A DNA stretch of 64,000 bases, from the NCBI RefSeq assembly GCF_029774155.1, contig NZ_CP103833.1, positions 1,798,001-1,862,000 of the forward strand. The letters run 5' to 3'. The position numbers and the translations under genes are program-made. This document shows, one piece after another, positions 21,415 through 30,270 of this stretch. The notes beneath the pieces were generated by a model that ran no database searches, was not told the origin of the DNA, and worked only from the letters and a program-made list of their open reading frames with translations. Every line of letters begins with the position of its first letter. Position 1 is the stretch's first letter. The DNA is from Actinobacillus arthritidis. GTDB lineage: Bacteria > Pseudomonadota > Gammaproteobacteria > Enterobacterales > Pasteurellaceae.

Positions 21415-21785
21415 TTATTTGATTTCTACTTGTGCACCAGCTTCTTCTAATTCTTTCTTAAGTGCATCAGCTTCAGCTTTAGAGATGCCTTCTTTTAATG
21501 CTGCTGGTGCAGATTCAACTAAGTCTTTAGCTTCTTTTAAGCCTAAACCAGTTGCACCACGTACTGCTTTGATTACAGCAACTTTGTTTGCACCTGCGTT
21601 AGCAAGAATTACGTCGAATTCAGTTTTCTCTTCTGCTCGTCATGCGCCTGCTCGCTGGAGTCGCCTGCTACTGCTGCCATTGCTGAAACACCGAATTTTT
21701 CTTCCATCGCCGCGATTAATTCAACGATTTCTGATACTGATTTTGAAGCGATCGCTTCGATTAATTGTTCGTTAGTTAATGACAT
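21415..21785 (-). CDS. rplL: ribosomal protein L7/L12 (garbled linker, apparent frameshift)
   Basis: The N-terminal dimerisation domain [19 protein letters not shown]... and the C-terminal domain ([22 protein letters not shown]..., ending AQVEIK) are both normal, but they lie in different frames. Between GVSA and EEKTEF about 47 bases (21620-21667) replace the expected 48 bases of Ala/Gly/Pro codons and read [11 protein letters not shown]. The bases can be aligned to GCA repeats only with several scattered G, T and A insertions and losses. L7/L12 is needed for translation-factor binding on the ribosome, so a sequence error in this repetitive segment is the likely cause. Confidence 0.93.
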
Positions 21786-21845
21786 GACAATCAATTCCTA
21801 AAGTAAATAAGTTGTTAAACGAGTTAAGAAGTTTTCTGCTAAAAA

Positions 21846-22338
21846 TTATGCGGCTTCTTGTAATTTGTCGCGTAATGCCGCAAGAGTGCGAACAAGTTTG
21901 CCTGCCGCAGCTTCTTTCATTGTGCCCATTAAACGTGCAATTGCTTCTTCGTAAGTTGGTAATGTAGCTAAGAATTCTACATCTTGTACTTTACCTTCAA
22001 AGGTCGCACCTTTAAGTTCAAACTCTTTATTTGTTTTCGCAAATTCAGTGAATAAACGAGTCTGCCGCGCCCGGGTGTTCGTGAGAGAATGCGATAAGAG
22101 TCGGACCAGTAAACGTATCTTTTAAGCACTCGAATTCTGTGCCTTCAACCGCACGACGTAATAAAGTATTACGTACAACACGCATTGTTACACCAGCTTC
22201 ACGAGCAGATTTACGTAACTCAGTCATTTTCTCAACTGTTACGTCGCGAGAATCCGCAACAACAGCTGAAAGGGCACCTTTGGCGGCTTCGTTTACTTCA
22301 GCAACAATCGCTTGTTTGTCTTGAAGATTTAATGCCAT
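21846..22338 (-). CDS. rplJ: ribosomal protein L10 (apparent frameshift)
   Basis: Start set at [15 protein letters not shown], which has CAGGAG upstream, rather than at a Met seven codons earlier. L10 anchors the L7/L12 stalk to 23S rRNA. Reading breaks near 22062, in HPGAAARLFTEF, where one base too many (GCAGACTCG for expected GCAGCTCG-like sequence) shifts the frame. The C-terminal part, ending [14 protein letters not shown], is intact in the next frame. Total 493 bp against 492 expected. It is read as a sequence error since the gene is essential for normal growth and conserved on both sides. Confidence 0.94.
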
Positions 22339-22578
22339 TGGTTTTAGCTCCTGATACACTCCACCAAAGTGGAATTTACAAAAAACCTCAAAAAACTCAC
22401 CGCTTGCATCGCAAGTAGCAATCTTCTGAGCCTAAGGTGTCCAGAAGCAGAAAATTCTGTCTGTTCACCATCTACGTAGGTTTTGATTAAGAATAAGAAA
22501 ACTTATTCACCTACGGTCTTGGACGGGGCTTAGATAGGCTAAGCACCATCAGCTTGCTCTCGCAAGTTAAGGTCGCAA
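22339..22578 (-). promoter_or_regulatory. rplJ untranslated leader (probable L10 autoregulatory leader)
   Basis: About 240 nt separate the mapped-by-eye promoter from the rplJ start, with GC-rich, self-complementary segments (for example AGACAGAATTTTCTGCTTCT and CCTACGTAGATGG). Position and length fit the L10(L12)4 binding leader that represses translation of rplJ and rplL in gamma-proteobacteria. The fold was not computed. Confidence 0.6.
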
Positions 22579-22606
22579 ATTATACAATAATCTACGACCT
22601 TGTAAA
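22579..22606 (-). promoter_or_regulatory. sigma70 promoter for rplJL-rpoBC
   Basis: On the minus strand TTTACA (22601-22606) and a perfect TATAAT (22579-22584) are 16 bp apart, 20 bp downstream of the rplA stop. This matches the separate rplJ promoter known in enterobacteria. Confidence 0.75.
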
Positions 22607-22626
22607 GTTTTAACTTCTGTTAGAAA

Positions 22627-23316
22627 TTAAAGTGATGCTTGATCAACAGCAACACCAGCACCCATAGTTGTAGAGATGCTTACTTTCTTGATGAAGATAC
22701 CTTTAGCTGTTGTTGGTTTAGCTTTGTTTAACGCCGCTAATAACGCAACTAAGTTATCTTTTAATTGTTCAGGTGAGAAGTCTGCTTTACCGATAGTTGT
22801 ATGGATAATACCATTTTTGTCGTTACGGTAACGGATCTGACCTGATTTAGCATTTTTAACTGCTTCAGCAACGTTTGGCGTTACAGTACCAACTTTCGGG
22901 TTTGGCATTAAGCCGCGTGGACCTAATACTTGACCTAATTGACCTACAACACGCATTGCATCCGGAGAAGCGATAACAACGTCAAAGTTCATTTCGCCTT
23001 TCTTGATTTGCTCTGCTAAATCTTCCATACCTACTAAATCAGCGCCTGCCGCTTTAGCCGCTTCTGCGTTCGCGCCTTGTGTGAATACTGCTACGCGAGC
23101 TGTACGACCTGTACCGTGTGGTAATACTGTTGCACCACGTACGTTTTGGTCTGATTTACGAGGGTCGATACCTAAGTTCACCGCTACGTCTACGCTTTCA
23201 ACGAATTTAGCTGTTGCGAATTGTTTTAAAACTGCGATCGCTTCGTTGATTTCGTAAGCTTTAGTAGAATCTACGCCAGCTTTAATTGCTTTCATTTTTT
23301 TAGTCAATTTAGCCAT
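22627..23316 (-). CDS. rplA: ribosomal protein L1
   Basis: 229 residues, full length. [27 protein letters not shown] and [65 protein letters not shown] are classic L1 sequence. It forms the mobile L1 stalk of the 50S subunit and in enterobacteria represses its own rplKA mRNA. It starts 4 bp after the rplK stop, so the two are one translation unit. No frame problem here. Confidence 0.98.
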   Translation of the reverse strand: MAKLTKKMKAIKAGVDSTKAYEINEAIAVLKQFATAKFVESVDVAVNLGIDPRKSDQNVRGATVLPHGTGRTARVAVFTQGANAEAAKAAGADLVGMEDLAEQIKKGEMNFDVVIASPDAMRVVGQLGQVLGPRGLMPNPKVGTVTPNVAEAVKNAKSGQIRYRNDKNGIIHTTIGKADFSPEQLKDNLVALLAALNKAKPTTAKGIFIKKVSISTTMGAGVAVDQASL

Positions 23317-23320
23317 TGTA

Positions 23321-23750
23321 TTATTCCTCTACGATTAAGCCCATTGAGCGAGCTGTACCAGCGATTGATTTCATTTTAGTTTCGATAGTCGCACCAGTCA
23401 TATCTGCTTGCTTTAGTTTCAGCGATTTGACGTAATTGCTCTTGAGTTACTGTACCCACTTTATCTTTGTTCGGTTTACCTGAACCAGATTTGATACCTA
23501 CAGCTTTTTTAAGTAATACTGTCGCCGGTGGAGTTTTAGTTACGAAAGTGAATGAACGGTCTGCGTAAACTGTGATAACAACAGGGATTGGTAAACCTTT
23601 TTCTAAGCTCTCAGTACGAGCGTTGAATGCTTTACAGAATTCCATGATGTTAACACCTTGTTGACCTAATGCAGGACCAACTGGTGGTGAAGGGTTAGCC
23701 ATACCAGTCGCAACTTGCAACTTAACGTATGCTTGGACTTTTTTTGCCAT
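23321..23750 (-). CDS. rplK: ribosomal protein L11 (apparent frameshift)
   Basis: Start set at [32 protein letters not shown], not at an upstream in-frame Met. L11 binds the GTPase centre of 23S rRNA and is needed for RelA activation. Near 23410 one extra A (GCAAGCAG for GCAGCAG) shifts the frame inside Lys-Ala-Ala-Asp; the tail [26 protein letters not shown] continues in the next frame to a stop at 23321. It is judged a sequence error: same kind of site as in rplJ, rpoB and rpoC. Confidence 0.94.
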
Positions 23751-23948
23751 TTTTAAGTTTCCTCTAAGTGGGTAATAACGCCGAAAATCGGCTCCCCTGT
23801 TACACAAAAAACGAGTTAGCAAGCCAACTCGTATAGATTGATTATTCTAAATAAATTGCGATCATTTTTCAAGCAAAACTATTTGGAATAATAAAATTTT
23901 ATTGCTGAAAAATTCATATGTACTATAAAAGATACATTACAAAATGAA

Positions 23949-24005
23949 ACAAGCGGTCATTTTTTAAAATTTTTTGCAAAAATCAGGTAAAAATAAACCG
24001 CTTAC
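23949..24005. terminator. uptake-sequence inverted pair between nusG and rplK
   Basis: ACAAGCGGT (23949-23957) is followed by an A/T-rich spacer and an imperfect reversed copy (AAACCGCTTA). The 283-bp nusG-rplK gap otherwise holds only the presumed rplKA promoter. Termination of secE-nusG here is plausible. Confidence 0.5.
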
Positions 24006-24033
24006 TTTCAGCTAGATTCTGTATAAAAAACAA

Positions 24034-24597
24034 TTACGATTGTTTTTCTACCTGGCCGAACTCAAGTTCAACCGGAGTTGCACGTCCGAAGATAGATACA
24101 GACACTTTTAAGCGGCCTTTTTCGTAATCCACTTCTTCAACCGTACCGGTAAAGTCTGCGAACGGACCTTCGGTGACACGAACATTTTCGCCCGGTTGAT
24201 ATTCGTTACGATCACGTGGTTTTTCCGCCGTTTCTTGAACACGATTTAAAATACGATCCGCTTCGCGTTTAGAAATCGGTGCAGGTTTATCCGCTGTACC
24301 GCCGATAAAACCCATTACACGCGGCACACTTTTTACTAAATGCCATGTGTCGTCATTCATTTCCATTTGTACTAACACGTAGCCTGGGAAGAATTTACGT
24401 TCGGTACGGCGACGTTTACCACCTACGTTTTCAACAACTTCTTCAGTCGGCACTAATACTTCGCCGAACTGATCTTCCATTTGGTGTAACTTGATATATT
24501 CACGCAATGTTACTGCAACACGGTTTTCAAAACCTGAAAATGCTTGTAATACATACCAACGCATTTTTGTTACTTCTGTATTTTCTACTTCGCTCAT
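24034..24597 (-). CDS. nusG: transcription termination/antitermination factor NusG
   Basis: 187 residues. The NGN domain ([25 protein letters not shown], then [43 protein letters not shown]) is followed by a C-terminal KOW domain from about residue 130 ([38 protein letters not shown]). It binds RNA polymerase, suppresses pausing and links to Rho and ribosomal S10. It begins one base after the secE stop. Confidence 0.98.
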   Translation of the reverse strand: MSEVENTEVTKMRWYVLQAFSGFENRVAVTLREYIKLHQMEDQFGEVLVPTEEVVENVGGKRRRTERKFFPGYVLVQMEMNDDTWHLVKSVPRVMGFIGGTADKPAPISKREADRILNRVQETAEKPRDRNEYQPGENVRVTEGPFADFTGTVEEVDYEKGRLKVSVSIFGRATPVELEFGQVEKQS

Positions 24598-24598
24598 C

Positions 24599-25012
24599 TT
24601 AGAACCTTAAATTTGTTAAAAACGTAACCAACGTAACGATAATAGAGTCGATACCCCATAATACTAACGAAACCACCACACACATTGCTAACACAATTAA
24701 TGTAGTTTGGGTCGCTTCTGGGCGAGTTGGCCAAATAATTTTTCTAAGCTCTGTACGAGATTCTTTGATAAAGCCAATCGCTTTTTGACCTTGGTTAGTG
24801 ATTGCTGCAAGTACAACCGCACCAACGATTAATACGACAAGTAATAATACGCGTACAACTAATGAAAAATGCGATGCAAAATACGCATTACCAATCGCGA
24901 CTACAGCAAGTAATGCAATCGCGACAAACCATAATGCCCCGTTTACACCCTTACTTTTAACGCCCTTTTCTTCGATCTGTTCAGGGGCTTTCTTGTTAAT
25001 CTCAGTTGCCAT
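24599..25012 (-). CDS. secE: preprotein translocase subunit SecE
   Basis: 137 residues with three predicted membrane segments (about 26-45, 49-68 and 99-130), the three-helix form usual in gamma-proteobacteria. The conserved region [28 protein letters not shown] precedes the last helix. It is an inner membrane part of the SecYEG channel. It is the first gene of the secE-nusG pair; the usual upstream tRNA gene of enterobacteria is not here. Confidence 0.96.
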   Translation of the reverse strand: MATEINKKAPEQIEEKGVKSKGVNGALWFVAIALLAVVAIGNAYFASHFSLVVRVLLLVVLIVGAVVLAAITNQGQKAIGFIKESRTELRKIIWPTRPEATQTTLIVLAMCVVVSLVLWGIDSIIVTLVTFLTNLRF

Positions 25013-25121
25013 ATAAAACCTAAATATTGTAAAAAAGAGAACTATTATTTTGAAAAGCGTTGGATTCTAACATTTTTAGCCTTACTTGCCACGATCTTTT
25101 GTGAAATTTTATCCAAAAAAT

Positions 25122-26141
25122 CTAAACACTGTTCCTGATTAACAGTTTTATCGGCAATTCCACAATGCGATCTTTTTCCGTCACCGTTTCTTGTGTCAGT
25201 CTTGCGAGTAATTGCTTACCGGCAACTTTGCCCATTTGTTCATAAGGAATAGCAATCGTGGTTAAATTTGGGTAAGACACGCTACCGACATCTAAACCAC
25301 CCAATCCGACTACCGCAATATCTTTAGGGACGGAAATATGTCGTCTTAACGCTTCATACAATGCACCACACGCCAATTCATCCGATAAAAAGACTAATGC
25401 ATCAATATTTCCCCATTCCAAATAAGCGTCATTAAATAATTGTACGCCTGAGGAAAATGAAATGTCATCCGTAGCATACCGCACTAATTGCGGGTCTAAA
25501 TGTTTACTTAATAAGGTTGTTCGCCAACTTTCCAAATAATGTTGGAAAATGGAAAGATCGTGTTTAGCCGCCAATAAACCGATTTGTCGATGGCCTTTAT
25601 CTACCAAAAAATCGATCATCGTTTTCATTGCGACTTTACTGTCGATACCTACACTCATATCTATCGGTGTTGATTTTTTATGACCGATTTCAACTGTTGG
25701 TATATGGCTTTTTTTAATCCATTCCGCCGCATTTAGCGGACAATCTAAATTTAATAGTACAATTGCTTGTGGTGTATGATTAATCAGCTCTTGTAACCAA
25801 GACGGTTGATCCGCAACCAATATCACGATTTGTAATTCCAATTTCGCTAAACTTTGGCGTAAAGCCGATAAAATCAAGTTATTTTCGGTCGAAGTAATTG
25901 ATGATGTCACAATCACTAAATTTTGTGAGGAAGCCGATGCAAGTTGTCTAGCGACAACATTCGGCACATAGCCTAATTCGACAACAGCCTGTTCAATCTT
26001 TTTACGTAGCGGCTCAGAAACGGCTTCAGGTGTACGTAATGCCCTTGAAACCGTCATTTGACCGACACCAACAAACTTTGCAACATCCGCTAGTGTTATT
26101 CTTCCCGATGTTTTCCTTGTTCTTGTTGATTCATTTGCCAT
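25122..26141 (-). CDS. LacI/GntR-subfamily transcriptional repressor
   Basis: 339 residues. The N-terminal LacI HTH (ITLADVAKFVGVGQMTVSRALRTPEAVSEPLRKKIEQAV, about 15-55) is followed by the hinge (GYVPNVVARQLAS) and a periplasmic-binding-like effector domain (VVGLGGLDVGSVSYPNLTTIAIPYEQMGKVAG). It resembles gluconate-type GntR regulators, and the operator-like sites in the divergent region read TGTTACCGCTATCA, close to the GntR operator. It probably represses the divergent PTS IIB/IIC genes and itself; the inducer is unknown. Confidence 0.9.
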   Translation of the reverse strand: MANESTRTRKTSGRITLADVAKFVGVGQMTVSRALRTPEAVSEPLRKKIEQAVVELGYVPNVVARQLASASSQNLVIVTSSITSTENNLILSALRQSLAKLELQIVILVADQPSWLQELINHTPQAIVLLNLDCPLNAAEWIKKSHIPTVEIGHKKSTPIDMSVGIDSKVAMKTMIDFLVDKGHRQIGLLAAKHDLSIFQHYLESWRTTLLSKHLDPQLVRYATDDISFSSGVQLFNDAYLEWGNIDALVFLSDELACGALYEALRRHISVPKDIAVVGLGGLDVGSVSYPNLTTIAIPYEQMGKVAGKQLLARLTQETVTEKDRIVELPIKLLIRNSV

Positions 26142-26245
26142 AAGCTCTCCTCATCTTGCCAATGATCTTATCATTAAAAATTAACTTTTCATTTGGCTAT
26201 ATCAAAAAATCTCATCGTAATTATTTTGCAGAAAAAATAAAAAAT

Positions 26246-26259
26246 GTTACCGCTATCAC
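26246..26259. promoter_or_regulatory. LacI-type operator O1
   Basis: TGTTACCGCTATCA, a near-palindrome with a central CG as expected for LacI-family operators. It lies in the divergent gap between the regulator and the PTS genes, 34 bp centre-to-centre from an inverted copy. Confidence 0.75.
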
Positions 26260-26279
26260 ACTTTTAAAGATTGCCTGTT

Positions 26280-26293
26280 GATAGCGGTAACAT
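26280..26293. promoter_or_regulatory. LacI-type operator O2
   Basis: TGATAGCGGTAACA, the exact reverse complement of O1. The 34-bp spacing would allow two dimers on nearly the same helix face, so cooperative repression or looping is possible. Confidence 0.75.
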
Positions 26294-26357
26294 TTCTCTC
26301 TATATTGTGCTTAAAACATATTTCTAATCCAATTTCTTTCACTATGAGGGTTTAACA

Positions 26358-26630
26358 ATGAAAATTATGGCTGTATGTGGTAATGGTATCGGTAGTAGCT
26401 TTATGATGGAAATGAACATCAAAAAAGTCTTGAAAAAATTAAATGTGGAAGCAGAAGTCGGTCATACGGATCTTGCCTCGGTAACAGCAGATGATGCGGA
26501 TATTTTTGTGATGGGTAAAGATATTGCCAGCAGTGCAACCAGCTTACCAGCAGAACGCATTATTATTGTAACTAATTTAATTAGCCCGGTTGAATTTGAA
26601 GAAAAACTTACCGCTTACTTCAATCGCTAA
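26358..26630 (+). CDS. PTS IIB component, ascorbate (SgaB/UlaB)-like
   Basis: 90 residues. The N-terminus MKIMAVCGNGIGSSFMMEMNIKKVL carries the phospho-acceptor Cys7 in the usual CGxGxGSS loop. IIB passes phosphate from IIA to the incoming sugar. The paired IIC lies 13 bp downstream. No IIA gene is beside it, so phosphate must come from a IIA elsewhere. The substrate is inferred from the IIC family only. Confidence 0.9.
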   Translation: MKIMAVCGNGIGSSFMMEMNIKKVLKKLNVEAEVGHTDLASVTADDADIFVMGKDIASSATSLPAERIIIVTNLISPVEFEEKLTAYFNR

Positions 26631-26643
26631 AGCGAGGTGAACT

Positions 26644-28002
26644 ATGGACTCTATACTTTTCTTCCTGTTAGATATTTTAAAAGTACCGTCAATTCTGGTC
26701 GGTTTAATTGCGTTAACCGGTTTACTTTTACAGAAAAAATCCTTACCGGATACCATTAAAGGTACAGTAAAAACCATTTTAGGATTTCTTGTATTAAGTG
26801 GTGGTGCAACCGTTTTATTAAGTTCGCTTACGCCTCTCGGTGGTATGTTTGAACACGCATTTAACGTGCAAGGCATTATTCCGAATAATGAAGCGGTTGT
26901 ATCCATGGCAATGGAAAAATTCGGGACAGCAACAGCACTCATTATGGCATTCGGTATGGTTGCCAATATTATTGTTGCACGTTTTACTCGTTTGAAATTC
27001 GTTTTCCTGACCGGACACCACACTTTCTTTATGGCGTGTATGGTAGCGGTTATTTTAGTGGTTGCGGGCTTTGAAGGGGTTCAACTTGTCTTTACCGGTG
27101 CATTAACACTCGGTTTAATTATGGGCTTCTTCCCAACAATTGCTCATCGCTATATGAAAAAAATTACCGGTAGCGATGATGTCGCATTAGGTCACTTCGG
27201 TACTATCGCTTATGTGCTTTCCGGTGCAATCGGTCAATTAGTCGGTAAAGGTTCAAAATCTACCGAAGAAATGAATTTGCCGAAAAACTTAAGTTTCCTA
27301 CGTGACAGTTCTATTTCTATTTCGCTTACGATGATGGCGATCTATGTGTTCTTAGCTCTTGCATCCGGTAACGAATATGTTTCGCAAAACTATAGTAACG
27401 GTCAACATTATGTGGTTTATGCGATTATTCAAGCGATTACTTTTGCGACCGGTGTATTCGTTATTTTACAAGGCGTGCGTCTTGTATTAGCGGAAATTGT
27501 ACCGGCATTTACCGGTTTCTCCGAAAAATTAGTCCCGGATGCAAAACCGGCATTAGACTGCCCGATTGTTTTCCCTTATGCACCTAATGCGGTATTAATC
27601 GGCTTCTTAGCCAGCTTTGCCGGTGGTGTCGTCGGATTAGCGGTGTTAGGTCAATTAAATTGGGTATTAATTTTACCGGGTGTTGTACCCCACTTCTTCT
27701 GTGGTGCAACTGCTGGTGTGTTCGGTAACGCAACCGGTGGTCGTCGTGGTGCAATTATTGGTGCATTTGCACACGGCATCTTAATCACCTTCTTACCGGT
27801 GTTCTTATTACCTGTTCTCGGTTCATTGGGTTTTGCCAATACAACATTCTCTGATGCGGATTTCGGTGGTGTCGGTATCGTATTAGGCTATATGGCACAA
27901 GTATTTAATAAGGATGTGATTACTGCGATTATTGTCGGATTATTTGCTCTTTTAGTTGCTTACAACTACCTTGCTAAAAAGCCAGCAAAAGATACTGAGT
28001 AA
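26644..28002 (+). CDS. PTS IIC component, ascorbate (SgaT/UlaA)-like permease
   Basis: 452 residues, with ten or more hydrophobic segments. It belongs to the AG/ascorbate-galactitol PTS superfamily: IKGTVKTILGFLVLSGGATVLLSSLTPLG and FLTGHHTFFMACM are typical UlaA segments. It transports the substrate across the inner membrane with phosphorylation by the adjacent IIB. A gluconate-type LacI regulator makes ascorbate less certain as the real substrate. Confidence 0.88.
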   Translation: MDSILFFLLDILKVPSILVGLIALTGLLLQKKSLPDTIKGTVKTILGFLVLSGGATVLLSSLTPLGGMFEHAFNVQGIIPNNEAVVSMAMEKFGTATALIMAFGMVANIIVARFTRLKFVFLTGHHTFFMACMVAVILVVAGFEGVQLVFTGALTLGLIMGFFPTIAHRYMKKITGSDDVALGHFGTIAYVLSGAIGQLVGKGSKSTEEMNLPKNLSFLRDSSISISLTMMAIYVFLALASGNEYVSQNYSNGQHYVVYAIIQAITFATGVFVILQGVRLVLAEIVPAFTGFSEKLVPDAKPALDCPIVFPYAPNAVLIGFLASFAGGVVGLAVLGQLNWVLILPGVVPHFFCGATAGVFGNATGGRRGAIIGAFAHGILITFLPVFLLPVLGSLGFANTTFSDADFGGVGIVLGYMAQVFNKDVITAIIVGLFALLVAYNYLAKKPAKDTE

Positions 28003-28069
28003 TAAGCGGTCTGATTTTCATAAAAATTTGCAAAAGTTGCATTAAAATTCAATTTTAAACATTTAAGCT

Positions 28070-28096
28070 AAAGCCGGTTTTCTTAAATCGGCTTTA
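28070..28096 (+). terminator. terminator after PTS IIC gene
   Basis: AAAGCCG GTTTTCTTAAAT CGGCTTT followed by a run of T residues, in the 218-bp gap between the PTS and OPT transporter genes. Confidence 0.75.
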
Positions 28097-28220
28097 TTTT
28101 TTTGCGTAATATCACATTTTTATGAAAATATTAGTAAGAATGAGTAAAAAACAGACTGAATAATTATCTACACTTTTTACTTTCTTGATAATATAGACTC
28201 CTATTTATTTTGGAGGACTT

Positions 28221-30227
28221 ATGAATAATCCTACTACTCTACGAGAACTTACCCTAAGGGGTATGATTTTGGGGGCGTTAATTACTGTGGTATTTACCGC
28301 TTCTAATGTTTATTTAGGACTGAAAGTGGGGATGACGTTTGCATCATCGATTCCTGCGACAGTTATCTCAATGGCTGTACTCAAAATGTTTAAGGGATCA
28401 AATATCCTTGAAAACAATATGGTACAAACGCAAGCCTCATCTGCCGGTACACTTTCTTCGGTAATCTTTGTGATTCCGGCATTATTAATGATGGGCTATT
28501 GGCAAAACTTCCCGTTTTGGCAAACCTTACTTATCTGTATTTCCGGTGGAATTTTAGGGGTGATTTTTACCGTACCGTTACGTAATGTGATGGTGGTAAA
28601 AAGTGACTTACCTTATCCGGAAGGCGTTGCCGCGACTGAAATCTTAAAAGCCGGTGATGAAAGCGATAATAAAGACAGCGGTATTAAAGAAATCGTATCC
28701 GGTGGTTTATTAGCGACTTTTGTGAGCTTTCTGACAAACGGCTTACGTGTCGTTGCCGACGGTGCAAGCTACTGGTTTAAAGGCGGTAATGCAATATTCC
28801 AATTACCAATGGGCTTCTCTTTTGCCTTACTCGGTGCCGGTTATTTAGTCGGTATGATGGGCGGTATCGCGATGTTAGTTGGTACGATCTTTACTTGGGG
28901 CGTGGCAGTACCTTACTTTACTGCAACAACACCAATGCCTGCCGATGCGGATATGATTAGCTTTGCGATGGTTTTATGGAAAAGCAATGTTCGCTTTATC
29001 GGGGTCGGTACGATTGCGATTGCGGCAATCTGGACTTTACTCGTGCTATTTAAACCAATGGTACAAGGTATGTCGCAAGCATTCCGTGCATTGAAAGATC
29101 CAGCATTACAAAATGTTGATCGTACCGCACAAGATCTGTCGCCAAAAACCATGCTTTATACCATTTTAGCGAGTATTATTTTAATCATTATCGCTTTAGT
29201 GAGCTTCTTACAACCGGTCGGTTTACCGATGGAATTAGCGTTCTTATTAGTTGTACTTTGTACGATTTTAGCGGTGGTAGTCGGCTTCTTAGTCGCGGCG
29301 GCATCTGGTTATATGGCAGGTTTAGTCGGTTCGTCCTCAAGCCCAATTTCAGGTATCGGTATCATCTCAATCGTGATTATTTCGGTAATTTTGATGATGG
29401 TCGGTAATGTTGCCGGCTTAATGGAAAATGCGGACGGACAACGTTTCTTAACTGCATTAACTATTTTCACCGCATCAATCGTCTTCTGTGTTTCGACAAT
29501 TTCAAACGATAACCTACAAGATTTAAAAACCGGTTATTTAGTCAAAGCAACACCGTGGCGTCAACAGTTTGCGTTAATTATCGGTTGTATCGTCGGTGCA
29601 TTAGTTATCACACCGGTATTGGAAATCCTTTACCACGCATACGGTTTTGCCGGTGCAATGCCACGTGAGGGAATGGATGCGGCACAAGCACTTTCTGCAC
29701 CGCAAGCTACCATTATGATGACTATTTCCAACGGTATTTTCTCAAACAGCCTTGAATGGACTTACATTTTAGTCGGTGTCGCTTTCGGTATCTGTTTAAT
29801 TATCGTGGATACCTTACTGAAAAAAGCGAGTGCAGGTCGTTTAGGTTTACCAACTTTAGCCGTGGGTATCGGTATTTACTTACCACCGGTGGTAAACGTA
29901 CCGTTAATTATCGGTGCATTACTTTCTTGGTTGGTTAATCGTCATATTCAACGCTATGCAAAACGTAGTGGTAAAGATGTCGAAGCCACAAGTAAAAAAG
30001 CGGAACGTTATGGAACGCTTTTCGCGACCGGTTTAATCGTGGGTGAAAGTTTAGTCGGCGTACTGTTAGCCTTTGTGATCGCTGGTTCTGTGACTTCGGG
30101 TGGTTCTGACGCACCGTTAGCGTTAAATCTCAAAAACTGGGGCGGTATGGCAGAATTACTTGGTTTAACACTATTTGTGATCGGTTGTATTATTTTCGCT
30201 CGTCGTGTATTGCAAGCGAAAAAATAA
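28221..30227 (+). CDS. OPT family oligopeptide transporter
   Basis: 668 residues, about 16 hydrophobic segments. NPTTLRELTLRGMILGALITVVFTASNVYLGLKVGMTFASSIPA at the start and MFKGSNILENNMVQTQASSAGTL mark the bacterial OPT family. It should couple peptide or metal-peptide uptake to protons in the inner membrane. A good GGAGG site (28213-28217) supports the start. It stands alone, convergent with dprA. Confidence 0.92.
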   Translation: MNNPTTLRELTLRGMILGALITVVFTASNVYLGLKVGMTFASSIPATVISMAVLKMFKGSNILENNMVQTQASSAGTLSSVIFVIPALLMMGYWQNFPFWQTLLICISGGILGVIFTVPLRNVMVVKSDLPYPEGVAATEILKAGDESDNKDSGIKEIVSGGLLATFVSFLTNGLRVVADGASYWFKGGNAIFQLPMGFSFALLGAGYLVGMMGGIAMLVGTIFTWGVAVPYFTATTPMPADADMISFAMVLWKSNVRFIGVGTIAIAAIWTLLVLFKPMVQGMSQAFRALKDPALQNVDRTAQDLSPKTMLYTILASIILIIIALVSFLQPVGLPMELAFLLVVLCTILAVVVGFLVAAASGYMAGLVGSSSSPISGIGIISIVIISVILMMVGNVAGLMENADGQRFLTALTIFTASIVFCVSTISNDNLQDLKTGYLVKATPWRQQFALIIGCIVGALVITPVLEILYHAYGFAGAMPREGMDAAQALSAPQATIMMTISNGIFSNSLEWTYILVGVAFGICLIIVDTLLKKASAGRLGLPTLAVGIGIYLPPVVNVPLIIGALLSWLVNRHIQRYAKRSGKDVEATSKKAERYGTLFATGLIVGESLVGVLLAFVIAGSVTSGGSDAPLALNLKNWGGMAELLGLTLFVIGCIIFARRVLQAKK

Positions 30228-30247
30228 TTTTCCCTATTTTGAATTGG

Positions 30248-30267
30248 ACGGCATCTTCGGATGCCGT
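30248..30267. terminator. terminator between OPT gene and dprA
   Basis: ACGGCATC TTCG GATGCCGT, an 8-bp stem with a stable UUCG tetraloop, followed by TTTTTT on the plus strand. It lies in the 43-bp convergent gap. Confidence 0.9.
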
Positions 30268-30270
30268 TTT

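Noticed and set aside
25013..25121. A tRNA gene upstream of secE, as in enterobacteria
   Set aside because: No cloverleaf-like sequence with T-loop (GTTCGAATC) or acceptor pairing was found in this 109-bp gap.
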